Below are positions 42,646-50,936 of a stretch of DNA of 64,000 nt, piece by piece. How positions within the stretch are numbered: position 1 is the stretch's first letter; each line of letters opens with the position of its first letter. The stretch comes from Dyella subtropica (GTDB lineage: Bacteria; Pseudomonadota; Gammaproteobacteria; Xanthomonadales; Rhodanobacteraceae). Location: contig NZ_JAPDPD010000004.1 of NCBI RefSeq assembly GCF_026283965.1, positions 1-64,000 of the forward strand, in the 5' to 3' direction. Position numbers and translations under genes: made by a program. The notes below the pieces were generated by a model, which was given only the letters and a program-made list of their open reading frames with translations, was not told where the DNA came from and did not search any database.

Positions 42646-43173
42646 ATGACGCATATTCGCCCCGCCAAAGCTGACGATGCCCTCTCCATCATGGCGATCT
42701 ACAACCAAGGTATCGCCGAGCGTTCGGCCACCTTCGAAACCGAGCCGCGTCACCTGGACGATATCCGTCAGCGCATCGCCGATGTGGATCGATACCCGTT
42801 GCTGGTGGCAGTGGACGCGTCAAACACCGTCATCGGCTGGGCGGGGCTCAGCGGCTACCGTCCGCGCGATTGCTACGCAGGCATTGGCGAATTCTCTGTC
42901 TATCTCGCGGCGGATGCGCGCGGGCGAGGTGTCGGACGCCTGCTGCTGCAGGCCCTGATCGAGACCGCTCGCTTGCGCGGCTACTGGAAGCTGCTCTCGC
43001 GCATCTTCCTCTTCAACAACGCCAGTCGTGCGCTGTGCCGTGCCTGCGGATTCCGCGAAGTCGGTATCTACGAGAAGCACGGCCAGCTGGAGGGCCGTTG
43101 GCTCGATGTGGTCATCGTCGAGCACCTCATCCCGGAAAACCTCGCCCCCGCGGCCAGCGCCGCCGCACTCTAA
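42646..43173 (+). CDS. arsN1: GNAT acetyltransferase, arsinothricin/phosphinothricin N-acetyltransferase-like (ArsN1)
   Basis: 175 residues. GNAT fold of the PAT/ArsN1 type: IRPAKADDALSIMAIYNQGI, the Glu/Thr strand ERSATFETEP, GWAGLSGYRPRD, and the acetyl-CoA loop ARGRGVGRLLL. Relatives acetylate the amino group of the arsenic-containing antibiotic arsinothricin or of phosphinothricin. Its place between an arsenic-type MarR and a flavoprotein supports ArsN1. AAAGGAG six bases before the ATG at 42646. Whether it prefers arsinothricin is inference. Confidence 0.82.
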   Translation: MTHIRPAKADDALSIMAIYNQGIAERSATFETEPRHLDDIRQRIADVDRYPLLVAVDASNTVIGWAGLSGYRPRDCYAGIGEFSVYLAADARGRGVGRLLLQALIETARLRGYWKLLSRIFLFNNASRALCRACGFREVGIYEKHGQLEGRWLDVVIVEHLIPENLAPAASAAAL

Positions 43174-43188
43174 TCCAAGGAGATCGCC

Positions 43189-44610
43189 ATGAACTCGTCT
43201 TTGCCTGTCGTCGTGATCGGAGCCGGTCCAGTGGGCCTGGCCGCAGCTGCCCATTTGCTAGGCCGCGGCCTGACACCTCTTGTCCTGGAAGCCGGCGCCG
43301 AGGTGGGGGCCGGCATGCGACGCTGGGCGCACGTGCGGATGTTTTCCCCCTGGGAATACGCGGTGGATAAAGCCGCCTTGGCGTTGTTGCAGCAGCACGG
43401 CTGGCAGACGCCGGACCTCGCAGGCTTCCCAACCGGCGGTGAGGTCGTCGACCGTTATCTGCGACCTCTCGCCGAATTGCCGGAAATCCAGCCGCACCTA
43501 CGGACCGGCACCCGCGTCATAGCAGTCACTAAGCAGCGCCGTGATCGCATGAAGGACACGCAGCGCGAGGACGCGCCCTTCGTGGTGCGGTTTACGGATG
43601 GCGTCGGTGAACACGAAGTCCTCGCCCAAGCCGTCATCGACGCCTCGGGAACGATCGAGACACCGAACCCGTTGGGTGCCTCCGGCATCCCTGCACTTGG
43701 TGAATTGGGCCTGCAGCAGCACATCTTCTACGGCATGCCGGATGTCCTGGGTCGGCATCGCGAACGCTACGCCGGCAAGCGCGTCTTGGTGGTTGGCAGT
43801 GGCCATTCGGCCTTCAACGTACTGAGTGATCTCGCCCGGCTGTCCCGCCAAGTACCCGGCATGCAAATCCAATGGGTCATTCGTCGCCCGTCGCTACATC
43901 GCGTGTTGGGCGGTGGGGAGCACGATCAGCTGAAAGAGCGCGGGCGCCTTGGCCTGACGATTGGCCGCCTGGTCGACGAAGGCGCGCTGACGGTCACGCC
44001 CGGCTTTCATCTGGAACGCCTGGAGCAGACACCGAACGGCATCGTGGCGCACGGCGTTGGCAAGGCGATTGCCCCGGTTGATGAGATTGTGGGCGCCACT
44101 GGATTCCGCCCGGATCTGAGCGTGTTGTCAGAGCTGCGCACAGCTTTGGATATGGGCACCCAGGCCCCAGTTGCCCTGGCACCGCTGATCGATCCGAACC
44201 TGCACAGCTGCGGTAGCGTGCGTCCACACGGCGCCGAAGAACTCAAGCACCCGGACACCAACATCTACATTGCTGGGATGAAGAGTTACGGTCGCGCACC
44301 GACCTTCCTGCTGATGACGGGGTACGAGCAGGTGCGCTCCGTCGTCGCCGCGATCGCAGGTGATTGGGAGGCTGCGCGTCGGGTGGAGCTGGTCCTGCCC
44401 GAGACCGGGGTATGTATCACCCAGTTTGCCGACGAGGACATCACGGAGACGACCACGACGGATGCCTCTTGTTGTGGCGGACCGGCGCCGGCCGAGGTGG
44501 CGGCCTGCTGCTTGAAAGATGCAGAGAGCAAAGCCACAGGCCAAGCGGGGTGCGGCTGTAGCACATCGGCCGTCGCCCCCAAAGTCTCCACCACTTCCTG
44601 TTGCAACTGA
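43189..44610 (+). CDS. NAD(P)/FAD-dependent flavoprotein of arsenic islands with Cys-rich tail (ArsO-like)
   Basis: 473 residues. The N-terminal FAD site is VVVIGAGPVGLAAAAHL (7-23) and the second nucleotide site VLVVGSGHSAFN (about 200-211), as in flavin monooxygenases and disulfide reductases. The C-terminal 50 residues are rich in cysteines (CC at 428-429, 440-441 and 471-472, C at 455 and 457), most likely a trivalent arsenical binding tail. Related flavoproteins (ArsO) occur in ars operons; the reaction is not established. AAGGAG precedes the ATG. It is followed by an MFS gene four bases downstream, so they are co-transcribed. Confidence 0.82.
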   Translation: MNSSLPVVVIGAGPVGLAAAAHLLGRGLTPLVLEAGAEVGAGMRRWAHVRMFSPWEYAVDKAALALLQQHGWQTPDLAGFPTGGEVVDRYLRPLAELPEIQPHLRTGTRVIAVTKQRRDRMKDTQREDAPFVVRFTDGVGEHEVLAQAVIDASGTIETPNPLGASGIPALGELGLQQHIFYGMPDVLGRHRERYAGKRVLVVGSGHSAFNVLSDLARLSRQVPGMQIQWVIRRPSLHRVLGGGEHDQLKERGRLGLTIGRLVDEGALTVTPGFHLERLEQTPNGIVAHGVGKAIAPVDEIVGATGFRPDLSVLSELRTALDMGTQAPVALAPLIDPNLHSCGSVRPHGAEELKHPDTNIYIAGMKSYGRAPTFLLMTGYEQVRSVVAAIAGDWEAARRVELVLPETGVCITQFADEDITETTTTDASCCGGPAPAEVAACCLKDAESKATGQAGCGCSTSAVAPKVSTTSCCN

Positions 44611-44614
44611 CTCC

Positions 44615-45784
44615 ATGGCGGCTTCGATGCGTCGTGCCGTCTGGCTGCTTGGCTTGGGTCAGTGCGTGCTTTGGGGCGTGCTGTATTACAGCTTTGCGGT
44701 GTTTCTGGTGCCGATCGAACACGCCCTGGGGCTATCGCAAACGCTCGTTGCCGGTGCGTTTTCGTTAGGTCTGCTTGCGATGGCGAGCAGCGCACCGCTG
44801 ATTGGGCGCTGGCTGGACCGCGGGCATGCGCGTTCGCTCATCCTGGGCGGAGTGGGCCTAGCGGTGTTTGGGCTGCTCGTCGTGTCCCAGGCTCACGGCA
44901 TCGCTATGCTTTACACGGGATGGCTGCTGCTGGGGTTGGCCATGGCGGCGCTGCTCTACGAGTCGGCATTCGCCTTGATCATTCGGACCGTGATCGATCC
45001 CGTTCACCGCTTGAAAGCCCTGGCGGCGGTGACCGTCATGGGTGGGTTGGCCAGCACGATCTTTCTTCCCACGGTCGCCTTGGCGGTGGAGCACGTCGGG
45101 TGGCGATCGACGGCGCAGGGTTGTGCCGTGGCCGTTCTGTTGGCCGGATGGGTGATGGAGCGTCACGTCTTTCCGTGCCTAGCGAGAACGACCGCGATGG
45201 GCGCGCCACGTCAACGTGGGATCAACACACGATGGCCAGCGCACTTTGCCTTGCTGGTGACCACGAATGGGCTGGCGACGTTAGCTAGCATGGCCCTGAC
45301 CACACTGCTGATCCCGTTGCTTCAAGCGCGCGGTGCAACACCGGCGTTGGCGGCGACGGTGCTTGCCGCTTTGGGAGTGGCTCAGTTGCCAGGTCGGATT
45401 TGGCTCCTACACGGAGGGCTTCGCTTGCAGGGGCGCGCGTTTGTATTGGCTCCCTTGTCCCTGCAGGCCATCGGGTTGCTCAGCGTCGCTCTTGCGCCGT
45501 CCTTCTGGGTGGTCTCCATAGGTGTCGCGATCTTTGGGCTGGGCTGGGGACTGCAGACCTTGGTACGACCCTGGCTCGTCCAGGCCCTTTATGGTGTTTC
45601 GGATGCCGGGCGATGGAACGGTGAACTGGCTCGGATTCAAGGTTATGCGCGCGCTACCGGACCGATCGCCGTCGCAGCGACCGCCGGGTGGAGCAGCACG
45701 CCCATGGTGCTGGCAGGCATGGGAGGACTACTGATCCTTACCCTGCCACTCGCACGTCGCCTTCCCATGTTACCCACGGCGTAG
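44615..45784 (+). CDS. MFS transporter of the arsenic island
   Basis: 389 residues with about twelve hydrophobic segments and the MFS loop GRWLDRGHARS (about 66-76). It is an inner-membrane exporter, in an operon with the flavoprotein gene (four-base gap), so it may expel the flavoprotein's product or an organoarsenical, as ArsJ/ArsK-type MFS proteins do. It is not close enough for a specific name. The start at 44615 avoids the 32-codon overlap with the flavoprotein gene. Confidence 0.82.
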   Translation: MAASMRRAVWLLGLGQCVLWGVLYYSFAVFLVPIEHALGLSQTLVAGAFSLGLLAMASSAPLIGRWLDRGHARSLILGGVGLAVFGLLVVSQAHGIAMLYTGWLLLGLAMAALLYESAFALIIRTVIDPVHRLKALAAVTVMGGLASTIFLPTVALAVEHVGWRSTAQGCAVAVLLAGWVMERHVFPCLARTTAMGAPRQRGINTRWPAHFALLVTTNGLATLASMALTTLLIPLLQARGATPALAATVLAALGVAQLPGRIWLLHGGLRLQGRAFVLAPLSLQAIGLLSVALAPSFWVVSIGVAIFGLGWGLQTLVRPWLVQALYGVSDAGRWNGELARIQGYARATGPIAVAATAGWSSTPMVLAGMGGLLILTLPLARRLPMLPTA

Positions 45785-45815
45785 CGATACGGCCTGCACC
45801 AAGGGAGCACGGCTT

Positions 45816-45844
45816 TTGACACTATTCCGTAATTCTGGAATAGT
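45816..45844 (+). promoter_or_regulatory. arsR promoter with overlapping ArsR operator
   Basis: TTGACA (45816-45821), a 17-base spacer and AATAGT (45839-45844) make a sigma-70 promoter. The perfect inverted repeat ACTATTCC / GGAATAGT (arms 45821-45828 and 45837-45844) lies between and over the -10 box, ideal for repression by ArsR. The predicted transcription start coincides with the arsR ATG at 45851. Confidence 0.72.
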
Positions 45845-45850
45845 AGAAAC

Positions 45851-46192
45851 ATGAAGATGGACGGTGCACTTTCCGCGCTCAACGCTCTGAGCCACGAAAC
45901 GCGATTGGCGGCTTACCGCCGGCTCGTGAAGGCCGGTCCCGACGGCATGTCTGTCGGCGAACTGCGTGAGGAGCTGGATGTGCCGCCTGCCACCCTGACA
46001 GCGCATCTGAATGTGCTGCGCGTTGCCGATTTGGTGCAGGACCAGCGCGAGGGGCGGGTCATTAGGGTTACCGCCAATTTCGACCAAATGAACGCGTTGC
46101 TGGCCTACCTCACCGAAAACTGTTGCGCCGACGCTCGCCAGTGCGAGCCGGCTCCCGTCTGCGTCCCGCATACACGCCGAGGCACTCGATGA
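45851..46192 (+). CDS. arsR: ArsR family arsenic-responsive repressor
   Basis: 113 residues. Winged helix: LSHETRLAAYRRLVKAG, then the recognition region VPPATLTAHLNVLRVADLV. It has no CVC in the DNA-binding helix; instead a C-terminal cluster CC-ADARQ-C-EPAPV-C (91, 92, 98, 104) probably binds As(III), as in the group with C-terminal sites. The transcript appears to start at or within a few bases of the ATG, so it may be leaderless (a second ATG is at 45857). It overlaps arsC1 as ATGA. Confidence 0.88.
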   Translation: MKMDGALSALNALSHETRLAAYRRLVKAGPDGMSVGELREELDVPPATLTAHLNVLRVADLVQDQREGRVIRVTANFDQMNALLAYLTENCCADARQCEPAPVCVPHTRRGTR

Positions 46193-46674
46193 CCGAGCGT
46201 ACCTACCGAGCCCTGTTTCTTTGCACAGGCAATTCCGCGCACAGCCAAATGGCCGAAGCGCTGACAAACGTCCTCAGCCAGGGACGCATACAGGCCTACA
46301 GCGCCGGGAGCCGTCCTTCGGGCTACGTCCAACCGCTCGCGCTGAAGTTGATCGGTGACTTTGGATACCCCACCGCTCGCCTGCGTAGTAAGAGCTGGGA
46401 CGAGTTCAGCACCCCGGAATCACCCGCGATGGATTTCGTGATCACGGTCTGTGACAACGCTGCCGGCGAGGTCTGCCCGGTATGGCCGGGGCAGCCCATC
46501 CTCACGCACTGGGGTGTTCCCGATCCCGCACAGACCCCCGACGATCCCACTGCGTTCAAAAGTGCCTGGCTGACCCTGCGTCGCCGCGTCGACCTGTTGC
46601 TTGCGCTCCCGCTGGAGAAGCTGGATCGCCTGGCCCAGGAACAGCAGCTTCGCAAGATCGCCCACGAATCCTGA
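46189..46674 (+). CDS. arsC: ArsC-like arsenate reductase (LMW-phosphatase type), atypical P-loop
   Basis: 161 residues. The fold matches thioredoxin/glutaredoxin-linked LMW-PTPase ArsC: LFLCTGNSAHSQMAEAL (Cys12). The P-loop is C-x5-His (His18) where the family has C-x5-Arg, which normally binds the oxyanion; the change is one base (CAC for CGC). The remaining Cys residues are near 88-96 (VCDNAAGEVC). It would reduce arsenate to arsenite, unless the His lowers or changes activity. A second ArsC with an intact loop follows. Confidence 0.85.
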   Translation: MTERTYRALFLCTGNSAHSQMAEALTNVLSQGRIQAYSAGSRPSGYVQPLALKLIGDFGYPTARLRSKSWDEFSTPESPAMDFVITVCDNAAGEVCPVWPGQPILTHWGVPDPAQTPDDPTAFKSAWLTLRRRVDLLLALPLEKLDRLAQEQQLRKIAHES

Positions 46675-46681
46675 CGACCCG

Positions 46682-47074
46682 ATGACCACCATGAAGCGTG
46701 TTCTCTTTGTTTGCGTCGAAAACTCCAACCGCAGCCAGATGGCGGAAGCCTTTGCGCACATCTACGGCGGCGACGGCGTCGAAGCCCTCAGCGCTGGGTC
46801 CAAGCCCTCCGGCGTGATCAACCCCAAGGCCATCCGGTTCATGGGCGAGCTCGGCTACGACCTCACCGCACACGCCTCCAAGTCGCTGGACGACATCACT
46901 GGCGATTTCGATGCGGTCATCACGATGGGCTGCGGCGACAACTGTCCGTGGGTGCCGGCCAAGCGGCGGGAGGACTGGGGCCTGCCCGATCCCAAGCACA
47001 TGGACGATGCCGGCTACCGTGCCGTGCGCGACGACATTGCTTCGCGAGTCAAAACGTTGTTGACGGAGCTGTGA
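46682..47074 (+). CDS. arsC: ArsC arsenate reductase (LMW-phosphatase type)
   Basis: 130 residues. P-loop CVENSNRSQ (Cys11, Arg17) intact, then SAGSKPSG, GCGDNCPWVP (Cys82, Cys86 for the disulfide relay) and GLPDPKHMDD. It reduces As(V) to As(III), which then leaves through the aquaporin or other exporters. Seven bases after arsC1. Its stop shares a base with the aquaporin start (TGATG). Confidence 0.9.
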   Translation: MTTMKRVLFVCVENSNRSQMAEAFAHIYGGDGVEALSAGSKPSGVINPKAIRFMGELGYDLTAHASKSLDDITGDFDAVITMGCGDNCPWVPAKRREDWGLPDPKHMDDAGYRAVRDDIASRVKTLLTEL

Positions 47075-47775
47075 TGGACCTCTCGCGTAAATTGCTTGCC
47101 GAGTTCCTGGGTACGGGCTTGCTGCTAGCGACCGTGGTCGGCTCCGGCATCATGGGCGTTGCTCTGGCCAACGGAAACAACGCCATTGCGCTACTGGCCA
47201 ATGCGGGTGCCACGGCCGGTGCTCTCTACGTCCTCATCGTGCTGTTTGGCCCCATTTCCGGCGCCCACTTCAACCCGGCGGTGACGCTGGTCATGCGCTT
47301 ACGTGGGGAGATCAGCAGTCGGGATGCCGCCGCGTATGTGGTGGTACAGGTCATGGCGGCCATCCTCGGCGTGCTCCTCGCCCACGTGATGTTCGACCTG
47401 CCGCTGCTGCAACCGGGTACCCATGCGAGGACCGGCGTCGCGCAATGGATCAGCGAGGGCGTGGCTACGTTCGGGCTGCTCCTCACCATCCTGCTCGGAC
47501 TGCGGCACCGGCCGTCAGCCATTCCCGCGCTGGTGGCCAGCTACATCTTCGCCGCGTATTGGTTCACGGCGAGCACGTCATTCGCCAATCCGGCCGTGAC
47601 GCTCGCGCGTTCGCTGACCCAGACCTTTGCGGGCATTCGGATGGAAGATGTCGCCGGGTTTGTCGCGGCTCAGGTCGTGGGTGCCTTGCTTGGTTTCGCC
47701 GCTGGGAAATTGCTCGCGTCAACGCCCACTATGACGTTGGTCTCGCAGCGCAGCCCGACCGAAGAATCCACCTGA
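47074..47775 (+). CDS. Aquaporin (MIP family), arsenite channel-like
   Basis: 233 residues, six membrane helices with the two half-helix motifs HFNPAVTLV (about 68-76) and SFANPAVTLA (about 169-178). In ars operons such channels (AqpS-like) let As(III) flow out down its gradient after ArsC reduces arsenate, replacing a pump. No ArsB or Acr3 is seen in this island, which fits. Translationally coupled to arsC2. Confidence 0.9.
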   Translation: MDLSRKLLAEFLGTGLLLATVVGSGIMGVALANGNNAIALLANAGATAGALYVLIVLFGPISGAHFNPAVTLVMRLRGEISSRDAAAYVVVQVMAAILGVLLAHVMFDLPLLQPGTHARTGVAQWISEGVATFGLLLTILLGLRHRPSAIPALVASYIFAAYWFTASTSFANPAVTLARSLTQTFAGIRMEDVAGFVAAQVVGALLGFAAGKLLASTPTMTLVSQRSPTEEST

Positions 47776-47853
47776 CGTGATGCATCGCATCCGGTCCTTC
47801 GGTGGGGTGGTGCAGGCAGCGCGGAGCGAGACTAGCCGTATCTTCCAGCCACT

Positions 47854-49158
47854 ATGATCGTCGACCCGCCGCCTCTACAGACCCTTGCTTGCGACGCCAT
47901 GTGCGCGAATCCGCGCTCCATGGAGGCGCTCAATCGGGACTGCCACTGCGTGGCTGTGGCACCCGAAGCGATGCATGAGGCATTGGCGTCGGCCGTCGGC
48001 GCCCATGGACTGCCAGGCACTTTTACGGATTCGCACCCGAACCTGTTTGCTGCGTTGCCCGTCTATGTATCGCGGGAGCATTTGACAGAGCTGGATCGCG
48101 TCGCCGCTGCGGTGCAAGAGGTGGTAGCGCTGCCTGACTACCTGGCCGCGGTGTTGGCCTGGGCACCGGAGATCGCGCAGTACGACCCTGGAACGCCCGG
48201 TGGCATGCTTGGACTCGACTTCCACATCACGCCCGAAGGTCCTCGGTTGATCGAGATCAACACCAATCCGGGTGGCGCACTGTTGAACGCTCTGGTCGGT
48301 CAGGCGCTGCACTCATGCATGCCCGATATCGTTACCGCCCCCACCGACATGGCAGAGGCTGAGCAACACGTTCTGCAGGTCATGCGGCAGGAATGGACGC
48401 GTCAGGCCGGTAACCGGCCGCTCGTCTCGATCGCGATCGTCGATGAGGCCCCTGCGGCCCAGTATCTCTATCCCGAGTTCCTGCTGTTCCGTGAGCTTTT
48501 CATTCGCCACGGCATAGATGCCACGATCTGCGACCCGGCGGAGCTTGAGCATCGACATGGCCACCTATGGGTCCACGGCAAGGTGGTGGACATGATCTAC
48601 AACCGGCTGACTGATTTCCCCTTGACGGCGCCCGCGCACGAAACGATTCGCAAGAGCTACCTGGCCGGCGAAGTGGTAGTTACGCCACATCCACGCGCAC
48701 ACGCGCTGTATGCCGACAAACGAAATCTCGCCCTGCTGGGCAACCGGGAATTCCTGATCCATGCCGGCGCCACCACCGACGTCATCGATACGCTGGCTTC
48801 CGCTGTGCCCACGACCACGCTGATGACGGCCGAGAACCGCGACGAACTTTGGAGCCGGCGCCGCGGACTGTTTTTCAAACCAGCCGCGGGCTTCGGCAGC
48901 AAGGCAAGCTACCGCGGCGACAAACTGACCCGGCGCGTGTGGGAAGACATGGGCGGAAGTGCGTATATCGCCCAGGAGCTGGTGCGACCCAGCGAGCGGC
49001 ATACCCGTGGTGACAACGGGCCAATGAAGTCCGATATCCGGGTTTATGCCTACCAAGGGCTGCCGCTGCTGTACGCAGCGCGGCTGTATCAGGGGCAGAC
49101 CACCAATTTCAGGACACCGGGCGGGGGCTTTGCGCCAGTGCTTACGTCAGCAGGGTAG
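47854..49158 (+). CDS. ATP-grasp family protein of the arsenic island
   Basis: 434 residues. The Mg/ATP-binding residues look like ATP-grasp: FHITPEGPRLIEINTNPGG (about 124-142, E-x-N), FFKPAAGFGSKASYRGDK (about 345-362), YIAQELVRPSER and MKSDIRVYAY. Their order suggests a circularly permuted ATP-grasp. An N-terminal C-x(2)-C-x(12,)-C-x-C patch (Cys13, 17, 30, 32) could touch arsenic. These enzymes make amide or peptide bonds from a carboxylate and an amine. The substrate is unknown; position after ars genes suggests an arsenic or glutathione-linked one. ATG 47854 has no clear ribosome site. Confidence 0.75.
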   Translation: MIVDPPPLQTLACDAMCANPRSMEALNRDCHCVAVAPEAMHEALASAVGAHGLPGTFTDSHPNLFAALPVYVSREHLTELDRVAAAVQEVVALPDYLAAVLAWAPEIAQYDPGTPGGMLGLDFHITPEGPRLIEINTNPGGALLNALVGQALHSCMPDIVTAPTDMAEAEQHVLQVMRQEWTRQAGNRPLVSIAIVDEAPAAQYLYPEFLLFRELFIRHGIDATICDPAELEHRHGHLWVHGKVVDMIYNRLTDFPLTAPAHETIRKSYLAGEVVVTPHPRAHALYADKRNLALLGNREFLIHAGATTDVIDTLASAVPTTTLMTAENRDELWSRRRGLFFKPAAGFGSKASYRGDKLTRRVWEDMGGSAYIAQELVRPSERHTRGDNGPMKSDIRVYAYQGLPLLYAARLYQGQTTNFRTPGGGFAPVLTSAG

Positions 49159-49278
49159 CGTGCGATGCAGCTGCACCGTTGGGTAGAAACGCCATTGGCA
49201 GGATCCCGGCGCGGGCCGCGCGGAGATCATGAAATGGCTCTTCGTCCTCGACGAATTCGGCCGGCTATTCACTGCGGG

Positions 49279-49629
49279 TCATTGCCTGGCATCGACCATG
49301 GCGATGTCCATCCAGCTGGCCAGTATTTCGCTGTCTTCGAGTATGTCGGCGGGAACTTCGTAATAGCGCTGCACGGACACCGTTCCCTTGGCGGTCTGAT
49401 AGGTGAAAGGCCCCATGCCGCGATCCAGATAATGCTGGCGGTTATCCGGGTGAACGCAGAAATACAGCGTGTCTTTCATGATGATGGCGAATTGAATGTT
49501 GTTCGCCAGCAAGGCGACGCCGCCGAAGAAGCGCTTTACCTGAACCTCGCGGTGCGCGGATAGCTGGTCGGCGATGTAGGCGACATATTCGCTGGCCAGG
49601 TTGGTTTTTGAAGCGCGTCCTTGGGTCAT
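49279..49629 (-). CDS. TfoX N-terminal domain protein
   Basis: 116 residues. VQVKRFFGGVALLANNIQFA (about 30-49) and LYFCVHPDNRQHY are typical of the TfoX/Sxy N-terminal domain. The C-terminal TfoX domain is absent. The family includes competence regulators, but single-domain proteins like this have no proven role. Convergent with the ATP-grasp gene. Confidence 0.8.
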   Translation of the reverse strand: MTQGRASKTNLASEYVAYIADQLSAHREVQVKRFFGGVALLANNIQFAIIMKDTLYFCVHPDNRQHYLDRGMGPFTYQTAKGTVSVQRYYEVPADILEDSEILASWMDIAMVDARQ

Positions 49630-49698
49630 GCCTGATGACTCGCTGAAAGGGTGGTTGGGATGATGCTTCGGAGAGCCTATGGGTCACATGATAGCCAA

Positions 49699-49727
49699 CC
49701 CCTCTCCCGACATGGGAGAGGGGTTTT
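49699..49727 (-). terminator. Hairpin terminator after the DUF4331 genes
   Basis: CCCCTCTCCC (49699-49708) and GGGAGAGGGG (49714-49723) form a perfect 10-bp stem with a 5-base loop. TTTT follows on the plus strand; on the minus strand only TTGG follows. Its place suggests it ends the DUF4331 transcript, though it could serve both directions. Confidence 0.6.
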
Positions 49728-49756
49728 GAAGCATTCGCGGTTGTTGCGAATCCGGC

Positions 49757-50866
49757 TCAGCGCGGAACGGTATGCGGCGCAGCCAGGTAGGGGAAATATT
49801 TGCTGTTGGGCACATCGTTGCCGTGCACGCCATCCAGATCGCCTGGTGCGTAAGCAATCGGGGTGTAGAGGTTGAACCAGAACATGTTGCCCAGAGGATC
49901 GTCCAGGGTACGCCCGTTCGGCATTTTGATCGGCTTGGTCGGGTCGAGTTTGAGCGTGTCTGGAACGATCAGGTTTACCAGGGTCGTCAAGTTGTCGCCG
50001 CTGAGATGAAACAGCCGCTGCGCGCTTTCGGTGATCGGCTCTTTGAAGTTCTTGACGTCGTCGATCGGCTGGGTGGAGTTGAACAGCTCCGCCATTTCGT
50101 CGGGCACATAGACGCCTTTGATCGCAGGGTGTCCGACGCGCTGCACCTGTTTCCATTCACCGCGTGGGGTCAGCTCTTCGGTGGTCGCCCATAGCGCGAG
50201 CGGCTTCCCCCGGTAGACGCTGGACAGTGGAAGTTCGATCACGATGGCCGAGACATTGAAGCCGGCGAAGCGATCCTTGGTCGACGTGAATTTCGGCTGC
50301 AACCCGGCAAACACTCGATCGGAATCGACGTTGTCGAAGAAGAACGGGTCGTCGCGCAGGCCGGCGAACATGCGAACGCCGTTGGCGCCCTCTACGATCA
50401 CCGGGGCCGAGGGCACGAGATATACCTGAGTTGCGGCTGTGACCGGACCATTCAGCGTTGGCATGCCTTTTCCGAAGGAGGCGGAGAACGTCTGCCCGCT
50501 GAAGTGGTCCGGGTCGCTGAAGTGGGCGAACTGTGGCTTGGAAAAGGTCACTACGATGCTTTGATCCGGCCGGTTATCGCTGTCGTTGTCAATGTAGAAC
50601 TTGTACCGCGCCTTGTCGGAAAACATGTATGTCTTCGCCGCTGGCGGGAGCGAGTAGCCGTTAACCGTCATCACCAGAACCAGCCGGTTCGAGCTTGTCG
50701 GGCTCAGAAAGGCATAGAAATCCGCGATGTCGAGCATCGGCTTGTCGGCGATGCCGGGGGCTTCACGATGGTCGCTTGCCATGGCGACCTGGGTGCCGAG
50801 CGTGGACAGCACGATGCCTATGCCAAGTAGAAATCCACGCCATGAATGTTTGCCAACTGCAGTCAT
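49757..50866 (-). CDS. DUF4331 domain-containing secreted protein
   Basis: 369 residues. A signal peptide (about 1-30, ending AMA/SDHREAPG) and the whole DUF4331 domain: SDHREAPGIADKPMLDIADF, FYAFLSPTSSNRLVLVM, and the end FWFNLYTPIAYAPGDLDGV. Function unknown; members are exported and often encoded in pairs beside TPR and HupE genes. It follows a paralogue (50937-52037) after 70 bases, with GGAG before its ATG. Confidence 0.88.
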   Translation of the reverse strand: MTAVGKHSWRGFLLGIGIVLSTLGTQVAMASDHREAPGIADKPMLDIADFYAFLSPTSSNRLVLVMTVNGYSLPPAAKTYMFSDKARYKFYIDNDSDNRPDQSIVVTFSKPQFAHFSDPDHFSGQTFSASFGKGMPTLNGPVTAATQVYLVPSAPVIVEGANGVRMFAGLRDDPFFFDNVDSDRVFAGLQPKFTSTKDRFAGFNVSAIVIELPLSSVYRGKPLALWATTEELTPRGEWKQVQRVGHPAIKGVYVPDEMAELFNSTQPIDDVKNFKEPITESAQRLFHLSGDNLTTLVNLIVPDTLKLDPTKPIKMPNGRTLDDPLGNMFWFNLYTPIAYAPGDLDGVHGNDVPNSKYFPYLAAPHTVPR

Positions 50867-50936
50867 GATGATGCTCCGCTATGGGTTGCGAGGTCGTTGC
50901 CGTTTTCTGGGGATCCCTGCGTGCTCACGTGCGTGC

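Noticed and set aside
49699-49723. Attachment site or CRISPR-like repeat
   Set aside because: Single perfect hairpin next to a gene end; a terminator explains it.
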